Source: a virus. Taken from it: DNA of 26,281 nt. This document shows positions 21,393 to 26,281 of this stretch, piece by piece; positions within the stretch are counted from its first letter, which is position 1; each line of letters begins with the position of its first letter. The notes beneath the pieces are model-generated. The model made no database searches, was not told the DNA's origin, and saw only the letters and a program-made list of their open reading frames with translations. Location of the stretch: positions 1 through 26,281 of IMG/VR virus record IMGVR_UViG_3300050821_005772. The stretch is one strand, 5' to 3'. A program made the position numbers and the translations under genes.

Positions 21393-22175
21393 CTAGACGA
21401 TCCCAAACGCGTTCATAATTTGCCCGCCAAGATCGGCGTCGCTCATACTGCCGATCGCAGCCCCGCCCGCGCTTGCCGCGCCGGGCAACGTGGCCTGCGC
21501 CCCGGCGTAGCCGAGCCCCTTTCCAGCGACCGAAGCGAGCGAGTTGGCGACGCTGCCCGCAAGCCCGGCGTTCGGCCCCATGATGTAGTGGAGAGGCTGG
21601 ATTTGCTGCTCGACCCCGTAGGTCTGAGCGATGTTGCCGCGCTCAGCCGAAGCGAGCCCGATCCCCTGCGCGCCAGACTGAAGCGCGAGAGGCGCTTGTG
21701 TGCCAAACCCGAACTGGCTTCCGCCATAGGACTGCGCCGTCGCCAGCGCGGAAATTCGGGAACGCGCTGCGGCGGTCGCCTGGTTCACTTGCGACGCCAG
21801 GTCGCTCTTGGTCGTCGTGTCTGCGGCACCTCCTGAGATTGCCGCGCCCGACGCGGTGACAGGCGAGTATCCCGCAGGCTGTCCGCCGCCCCCGGTGAAC
21901 TGCGTGTCTAGGCGCTGTTGCTCGGTCGCCTGGTTCTGTTTGACGGTCGCCGGAGAAATTTGGTTGAGCGTCTGCTCGCGCGCCGTATTGGCCTGGTTGC
22001 GGAGCGAGGCGTCCTGATCGAGGAACTGCTTGCGGAACGCCTGTTGCTCGGCGACCCATTGGTTGTTGGCGTTCGTCTGTGCGCTCTGCACCTGCTCGGC
22101 TTCGTTGGCCGAATAGGCTGCGGAGCCCAGCGAGGCCGCGCCTGCAATCAGTCCTCCAACTAGGGGATCACAGAT
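21393..22175 (-). CDS. Internal virion protein, gp14-like, probable ATC start
   Basis: From the proposed ATC start at 22175-22173 the protein has 260 residues. Its N-terminus would be M-C-D-P-L-V-G-G-L-I-A-G, a short Cys-containing hydrophobic segment as in T7 gp14-type core proteins, which often begin MC or MCDP. The Shine-Dalgarno gggagg (22186-22181) stands 5 bases before the ATC. The first usual start codon in frame is the GTG at 22091, which would remove 28 residues including that segment and has no comparable binding site. The rest is a Gln-rich helical part (NQWVAEQQAFRKQFLDQDAS) and a Gly/Ala-rich tail. The gene overlaps the HNH endonuclease end by 8 bases. It precedes the gp15- and gp16-like genes. 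Confidence 0.6.
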   Translation of the reverse strand: MCDPLVGGLIAGAASLGSAAYSANEAEQVQSAQTNANNQWVAEQQAFRKQFLDQDASLRNQANTAREQTLNQISPATVKQNQATEQQRLDTQFTGGGGQPAGYSPVTASGAAISGGAADTTTKSDLASQVNQATAAARSRISALATAQSYGGSQFGFGTQAPLALQSGAQGIGLASAERGNIAQTYGVEQQIQPLHYIMGPNAGLAGSVANSLASVAGKGLGYAGAQATLPGAASAGGAAIGSMSDADLGGQIMNAFGIV

Positions 22176-22662
22176 CGGAACCTCCCGTCGCGAACTCGTC
22201 GCCAGTCCGATTGCCCTTCCGGTAAGAAACTTCTGCCGAAAGATATTGCAGGTTCCACGGGACGTTCAGCCCGCAACGATCCTTGCCGCGAAGCGGCTCA
22301 ATGTGATCGACGTGATGCCCTGGCGGTCTACGCTTGCGGAACGCGATGATTGCTCTCTTATCCGCCCAGGGAGGCGTCGCCGCCCGAAGTGCGGCTTTAC
22401 GCTCAGCATCGTAGCGCTTGAGCCTGTCCGGGTTAGCCCGCCGCCACGCGGCGTTGATCTCATGAAAGCGTTCACGATTAGTGTCTTTCCACGCCTGCTT
22501 GAGCACTCGATGTGCAGGGAGATGGGTCTCGTAACTACGTTTTGCTGCGCGCCGCGAACAGTCTTTGCATTGTGGATAGACGCCATCAGGTCGCGTTCGA
22601 TCGCGATTAAAATACGCGATCGGGTGGCTCTTTTTACAGCGCGTGCAGATGCGTTCGCACAT
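22168..22662 (-). CDS. HNH endonuclease, probably a homing enzyme
   Basis: The 164-residue free-standing nuclease has an N-terminal zinc-finger-like pair CERICTRCKKSHP and CKDCSRR, a basic helical middle (WKDTNRERFHEINAAWRRANPDR) and the HNH core HHVDHIEPLRG...GLNVPWNLQYLSAEVSYRKGN with the catalytic His and the closing Asn. Such genes are common as mobile intruders between structural genes of phages. It sits inside an otherwise uniform virion gene series, 3 bases after one virion gene and overlapping the start of the next. That fits invasion at a gene boundary. No intron or split exon is seen around it. Confidence 0.9.
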   Translation of the reverse strand: MCERICTRCKKSHPIAYFNRDRTRPDGVYPQCKDCSRRAAKRSYETHLPAHRVLKQAWKDTNRERFHEINAAWRRANPDRLKRYDAERKAALRAATPPWADKRAIIAFRKRRPPGHHVDHIEPLRGKDRCGLNVPWNLQYLSAEVSYRKGNRTGDEFATGGSDL

Positions 22663-22665
22663 GGC

Positions 22666-23640
22666 TTAGCCGTTCACGATGTTGCTGGACCCGGACGAGC
22701 CCGAACCTGTCGCGGCTGTGCCCACGCCGCCGGTCGCTGGCAGATACGAGGCGGGGTTCGTGTAGCCCGCAATCGCGTTGCCAGTGCCGACTGCAATGGG
22801 AGTGAAAAGCTGGCCGATCGGATTGAGCTGGGGCGTGGTGAGCTGGACGTTGCCAACCAACCCTGCGGCGGTCGAAGCTGCGGTCGAGGGGTTCTCGGTC
22901 GAATAGAGCTGGTTGATCGCTTGGTTTTTGTCGCTCGCGACCGTGTCCCGGAGCTGGGCGGTCGCCGTGTCTGCGGTCGATTGGATTTGGGCTTTGTTGA
23001 GCGTGTCTTGGTAAGTGAGGTTCGCGAGTTGCGTGTCTGCAATCGACGAGTTCAGCGTTCCAGCTCGCGCCAGCCCATAATCGAGGTTGGTCTGGGCTTG
23101 CGTGAACTGCCGGTCCTCGGCGGGCATGTAGTAACCAAGCTGAGCGTTGGTGAATTTGTTGTAGAAATCATCGTCGAAGCCGCCGGTCGTTTTCGACGGA
23201 TCGCCGCCGACATAAATCTTCGACGCGGCGAGGTCGCTGAGCGAAGTGGCGTCGGTGACGAGATTGCCGGAAGGGTCATAAATTCCGTAGCTCGTGGGGC
23301 CGCCGGTGCTCGGCAATTCGCCCCAGCTATAGCCGTTAGAAAGCTGGCTCTTTGCGCCGGTCACAGTGGGGCCTTGATAGCTCGGATTTTGCGCCAGCCA
23401 TTGCGCCATGACCGGACTAACGGGGTTCGCGACGCCTTTCGCCACGTTGCCGTTGGCGATCGAGGACAGATCGAGCATCGACGCGCCGCTGGGCGTGCCG
23501 CCGAACAGTTGGTCGATCTCGGACATGCCCTGTTGCAGACGGGCGTTGGTCTGCCGCGTCGCCTCGGCGGTTTGCGCCGCTTGCTGTTGCTGCATCGCGA
23601 CGACTTGAGAGTTGTCGGGCTGCGCGCCTTTCCCGCCCAT
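22666..23640 (-). CDS. Virion-associated protein
   Basis: From the ATG at 23640 the protein has 324 residues. It starts MGGKGAQPDNSQVVAMQQQQ, with a Gln-rich helix (MQQQQAAQTAEATRQTNARLQQGM) followed by a Tyr/Gly-rich region with folded-looking blocks (SWGELPSTGGPTSYGIYDPSGN, FDDDFYNKFTNAQLGYYMPAEDRQF). A long Gln/Thr-rich helical part then leads to a Gly/Ser-rich end. No family is named. The PAEDRQFTQAQ pattern near residue 184 resembles stretches I know from podovirus core proteins. It lies between the GNAT-like gene and the HNH gene. Confidence 0.7.
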   Translation of the reverse strand: MGGKGAQPDNSQVVAMQQQQAAQTAEATRQTNARLQQGMSEIDQLFGGTPSGASMLDLSSIANGNVAKGVANPVSPVMAQWLAQNPSYQGPTVTGAKSQLSNGYSWGELPSTGGPTSYGIYDPSGNLVTDATSLSDLAASKIYVGGDPSKTTGGFDDDFYNKFTNAQLGYYMPAEDRQFTQAQTNLDYGLARAGTLNSSIADTQLANLTYQDTLNKAQIQSTADTATAQLRDTVASDKNQAINQLYSTENPSTAASTAAGLVGNVQLTTPQLNPIGQLFTPIAVGTGNAIAGYTNPASYLPATGGVGTAATGSGSSGSSNIVNG

Positions 23641-23642
23641 GT

Positions 23643-24137
23643 CTACAATCCTCGCCGCATCATGTAGCCGAACTGGGTGAACCCGGCGTGATCGAACAAA
23701 TTGAAGAGCGAACGCGCCTCGGTCATGCCCGAGGCGACGGTAGCGTGAAACGCGCCCGCGCCCCTGTTTTTCGCCATCATGATCGCGAGGCCGACGAGGT
23801 AGCGACCGATCGCGCCGCGCCGCCATTCAGGCGCGACATACAGTTCCAGCATCACGGCGCAGGGCTTGACGCTGAACGAGTGATCGATGACCAACGAGAG
23901 AAAGCCAACGATCGCATCGTCCATCAGCGCCAGGATCATCGGCTTGGTGTTGAAAGTGATCCCGTTGAGGATCGTCTCACGAGCGCGCGGCGGATCGAAC
24001 TCAAGGAAGTCTTTCCAGACAGTCTCGGCGTAATAGCGTTCGTAAATCGCGCTCAGTTCAGGAACATCGTCAGGCGTCGCAAGCCGAAAGCTCACGAAGT
24101 CCTTGATGTTCTCCCTGGTTATCCGAATGTGCTTCAT
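23643..24137 (-). CDS. GNAT-family N-acetyltransferase
   Basis: From the ATG at 24137 the protein has 164 residues; a GTG at 24098 with aagga nearby (spacing 4) is an alternative. The GNAT fold is visible as FRLATPDDVPELSAIYERYY (N-terminal strand and helix), AIVGFLSLVIDHS (strands 2-3), AVMLELYVAPEWRRGAIGRYLVGLAI (strand 4 with the acetyl-CoA loop, here RRGAIGRYL rather than the usual Q/RxxGxG/A) and FNLFDHAGFTQFGYMMRR at the end. It overlaps the previous GNAT-like gene by 68 bases from the longer start. Phage GNATs may modify virion or host proteins; the substrate is unknown. Confidence 0.82.
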   Translation of the reverse strand: MKHIRITRENIKDFVSFRLATPDDVPELSAIYERYYAETVWKDFLEFDPPRARETILNGITFNTKPMILALMDDAIVGFLSLVIDHSFSVKPCAVMLELYVAPEWRRGAIGRYLVGLAIMMAKNRGAGAFHATVASGMTEARSLFNLFDHAGFTQFGYMMRRGL

Positions 24138-24630
24138 GCGGAGCCGTCCATGCGTAGAGGATGAAATCCTCACGTCGGGTGCCGAATTCCGACAGGACGG
24201 CTTCTGCGCGCCAACCTAGACCTTCGAGCCAGCGGCGCACGTCCTGTCTGGACGCCAACGCCCGGCACTCGGCCCGGTGAAACCCCCACTTGGGAGCCAG
24301 GGGCATAATATCGCGCAAAATTCGCCTTGTCATTCCCTTCACGACTTGGGGCCAACGGTTCGAGCCGAAGGCGAAAACCCCGGCGCAGGTCGGCGTCATC
24401 CGAAAGAGCCCGAACGCTGCAACGGGCGTGGCGCGGAAAGGGGCTTCGTAGACAAGCCACAGCTTGAAAGCGGCACGCATGATTTCGGTCGCGATGTCCG
24501 AAGGGACGAATTTCCCTCTGACGGCTTTGATCTCGGCGATGTCCTGCTCGCGCAGACAGCAAAGCGCCAGGAAGAACGCGTCGCGATCGGTTCTCCGTTT
24601 GAAGTCGGCTTCAGCAACAACGATCATCAA
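24070..24630 (-). CDS. GNAT-like protein next to tail gene
   Basis: This 186-residue protein belongs to the podovirus GNAT-like group that stands between the tail nozzle gene and the core genes: WLVYEAPFRATPVAAFGLFR, TPTCAGVFAFGSNRWPQVVKGMTRRI and GFHRAECRALASRQDVRRWLEGLGWRAEAVLSEFGTRREDFILYAW. The last block, with RAE-R and E-x-x-L-x-x-F-G-x-x-x-x-D-F, is the family's hallmark. The acetyl-CoA loop is poorly preserved, so it could be a structural relative, not an active enzyme. It starts at ATG 24630, overlapping the nozzle gene stop by 4 bases. Its position corresponds to gp13 in T7. Confidence 0.75.
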   Translation of the reverse strand: MMIVVAEADFKRRTDRDAFFLALCCLREQDIAEIKAVRGKFVPSDIATEIMRAAFKLWLVYEAPFRATPVAAFGLFRMTPTCAGVFAFGSNRWPQVVKGMTRRILRDIMPLAPKWGFHRAECRALASRQDVRRWLEGLGWRAEAVLSEFGTRREDFILYAWTAPHEAHSDNQGEHQGLRELSACDA

Positions 24631-26078
24631 TCGCTCGTCAGCTCTTTATAGTGGATGAACAGCTTGTCGAAGGTGGCGGCGGTCGCTTGGCCTGAATGCG
24701 TCAGCCGCATTTGGATGTGGGTGCCGACGCCCGAGATCGGGATGCGCCCGCCCATCATCGTCGGGCCGGTGACGACTGCGATCGTGTCCCAGACAGGCGC
24801 GGTCATCAGCGTCACGTCGAAGCACGCCTGAACCGTCCAGGTGCCTGTCCCGATAAAGTCGAAGCCCTGATATTCCTTGAAGGTCGCGGGCTTGTCGAAG
24901 CTCAGAAACGGAAAGACGAGAGTGACGTTGGTCGCCGGATCATAAGTCGGGCTCCCAGAACCGCCAAACAGGTATGTCTGGCCGGTCGTGTCTGCGAGCA
25001 CGACCCAGCTCTGAATGTTGCAGGCCCAGCGTGTCTGAAACCCAGGGACATATTTCGACCAGGCCGAGATGTTCGGGCTTGGGTAGGCGCTGAGCACGAA
25101 AATCTCGTTCTCGAAGATCATCCAAAAGCGCCCGGTGCGCGTTTCGAGCACCGCTTGGGCGTTCGCCATGTAGGGCAGGCCGTCCTGGGCGAACATATTT
25201 TGGATCACCGGATCGAGCGGCGAGCCCACGTCGGCGACGGCGGCAGTGAGCGACAAATCGCGGGCGCGCAGCGAACGAATTCCATGCGAGCCGAGAAAGA
25301 AAACGTCGTTGGCGACGAACATCCGGGCGCTTCGAGCCGCGAGGCAACCGGCGTCGCGCAAGGTCTGAAAATACTGGTTGAGCGACGGGTCGGGATCGAG
25401 AAACCAAAGCTGGCAAGACAGGTTCGAGAACAGCGCCATCTTGTCGTAATAGACTTCCATCGACACGAGGTTGTCGCTGTCGGCGTCGTTCGAGCCGATG
25501 TCGATGAAGCCTGAACCGTTGTGCGCGACGTTGCCCTCGCCATCTGGCGGCGGGTCTTGCCAGATCGTCGGATTGCCGACCGCCGAAAACCTCAGCCAAC
25601 GGCCCCCCACGGCGTACATCTTCGTCTTATAGAAACGCACAAACGAGTAGCCGCCCGCCCAGATGGTTGCGTCTGTGACCTGAAGGCCGCCGAAATAGTG
25701 GTAATTAAGCCCGTTGTTGCCCGAGAAGACCGCATAGATTTGGGCGTTGGCGACATCGTAGGAAACCATTTCGGTCAGGGTCACGCCAGCGGGCGCGGCG
25801 ATATAAATCTGCGAAGGCCCGGTCGTGACGTTGATGATCGTTCCGGGCGGATGCGCCCCGCTGACGACATGCGTATATGGCCAGCCGTTGAGCGCGCAGA
25901 GCCCGATCGACCCGGCTGGAAGGACGCCCCATTTAACGAATTCCGAGCGCTTCTCGATCTCCGCGCCAGGCGTGATGTGACCGTCTTGCAGCAGGCGATA
26001 GGTGCCCGCTGGCGCAGTCGCGACCGACTTGCGCAGGTCCATTCCGGCTTTGCTGTCTTCGATCGCGAAGTAAGCCAT
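24627..26078 (-). CDS. Tail nozzle / DNA stabilisation protein
   Basis: This 483-residue structural protein forms the tail nozzle that closes the portal after packaging (T7 gp12-like, P22 gp10-like family). Typical blocks are KMYAVGGRWLRFSAVGNPTIWQDP, then GFIDIGSNDADSDNLVSMEVYYDKMALFSN, CQLWFLDPDPSLNQYFQTLRDAGCLAARSARMF and NDVFFLGSHGIRSLRARDL. They repeat a beta-propeller-like strand pattern. The C-terminal part (about 390-480) is a beta-sandwich-like stretch. The start ATG at 26078 overlaps the stop of the upstream gene (TGATG). Its presence makes a podovirus morphology likely. Confidence 0.85.
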   Translation of the reverse strand: MAYFAIEDSKAGMDLRKSVATAPAGTYRLLQDGHITPGAEIEKRSEFVKWGVLPAGSIGLCALNGWPYTHVVSGAHPPGTIINVTTGPSQIYIAAPAGVTLTEMVSYDVANAQIYAVFSGNNGLNYHYFGGLQVTDATIWAGGYSFVRFYKTKMYAVGGRWLRFSAVGNPTIWQDPPPDGEGNVAHNGSGFIDIGSNDADSDNLVSMEVYYDKMALFSNLSCQLWFLDPDPSLNQYFQTLRDAGCLAARSARMFVANDVFFLGSHGIRSLRARDLSLTAAVADVGSPLDPVIQNMFAQDGLPYMANAQAVLETRTGRFWMIFENEIFVLSAYPSPNISAWSKYVPGFQTRWACNIQSWVVLADTTGQTYLFGGSGSPTYDPATNVTLVFPFLSFDKPATFKEYQGFDFIGTGTWTVQACFDVTLMTAPVWDTIAVVTGPTMMGGRIPISGVGTHIQMRLTHSGQATAATFDKLFIHYKELTSD

Positions 26079-26281
26079 CAGATCACGACGCCTCGCTTGC
26101 GCAGCCGCGACCGTGTCTGCGGATCAGGGTAGCGCCCTCGATGAAGCGCGCGGGTGTGCTGGATCACCGCGACAGGAATTCCAATCCGCTGCGACAGCAC
26201 CTTGGGCGGGTAGTTGTTCAGGCAGATGTAAGCGATCTGCTCTTCGGTGAGCTTGAACGCCCTGGCGGTCGATTTCTTGTA
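26078..26281 (-). CDS. Partial HTH-like protein (runs off window)
   Basis: Only the last 67 residues are inside the window; the start lies beyond 26281. The visible part, FKLTEEQIAYICLNNYPPKVLSQRIGIPVAVIQHTRALHRG, looks like a helix-turn-helix (PPKVLSQRIGIPVAVIQHTR), followed by a basic end RSRLRKRGVVI. It resembles small DNA-binding proteins found among podovirus late genes. The stop overlaps the nozzle start in TGATG, so both are on one late transcript. Its function is unknown. Confidence 0.7.
   Translation of the reverse strand, partial: YKKSTARAFKLTEEQIAYICLNNYPPKVLSQRIGIPVAVIQHTRALHRGRYPDPQTRSRLRKRGVVI

Noticed and set aside
22168-22662. Group I intron carrying the HNH gene
   Set aside because: The flanking virion genes are separate full-length genes, not halves of one, and no intron core could be traced.

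Overview
The window is about half of a temperate, podovirus-like phage genome (a prophage or an assembled phage contig) from a GC-rich host. The high GC content and the style of the proteins suggest an alphaproteobacterium, probably Hyphomicrobiales. That host call is an inference, because no rRNA, tRNA or host marker gene is present. The left boundary with host DNA, if there is one, must lie in the non-coding first 635 bases. The right end runs off inside the late genes. Capsid, portal and terminase genes are not in the window.

Layout. Bases 1-635 hold no gene: a 14-15 bp tandem array, a GGGCC-rich block with a 16 bp palindrome, a 35 bp direct repeat and a long imperfect inverted repeat next to the integrase 3' end. 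Bases 636-2477 (minus strand) are the lysogeny block: tyrosine integrase, a small excisionase-type HTH protein overlapping it, and an XRE-type repressor. Bases 2478-2990 are a divergent control region with back-to-back -35 boxes. Bases 2991-12214 (plus strand) are a tightly packed replication and recombination operon: RuvC-like resolvase, SNF2-type helicase, an AT-hook-like acidic protein, a Cas4-like DUF2800 nuclease, small proteins, a DUF2815 ssDNA-binding protein, a DUF6378 protein, a family A DNA polymerase and a PrimPol-SF3 helicase. Many of these genes overlap by ATGA or TGATG. Bases 12271-14135 hold a second HTH gene, a Pro/Gly-rich repeat protein followed by a strong terminator, a winged-helix protein and a small phage protein. 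Bases 14136-14576 are a lower-GC convergent gap. From 14577 to the right edge all genes are on the minus strand and encode virion parts. In order of transcription these are an HTH-like protein (partial), the tail nozzle protein, two GNAT-like proteins, a virion protein, an HNH endonuclease, three internal/ejection proteins in a T7 gp14-gp15-gp16-like order, a small structural protein, a tail lysozyme, a SleB-type hydrolase and two small proteins.

Working together: the plus-strand operon supplies an almost complete replisome (primase-helicase, polymerase, SSB, accessory helicase, nuclease and resolvase). The minus-strand late genes supply the tail nozzle, the ejected core and two peptidoglycan-cleaving enzymes for genome entry. 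The lysogeny block integrates the genome and silences it.

The most unusual signals are: (1) a canonical A_AAA_AAC slippery heptamer placed so that a -1 shift would fuse the small HTH protein to the integrase; (2) a bipartite motif shared by the repressor leader and the second HTH gene leader, differing by exactly 10 bp of spacing; (3) strong enrichment of the word TGTCT/AGACA across coding and non-coding DNA, apparently at the expense of normal codon choice; (4) a virion gene whose best Shine-Dalgarno points to an ATC start overlapping the HNH gene; (5) a 19-codon gene with an excellent ribosome binding site inside the replication operon. All counts and alignments were made by eye.
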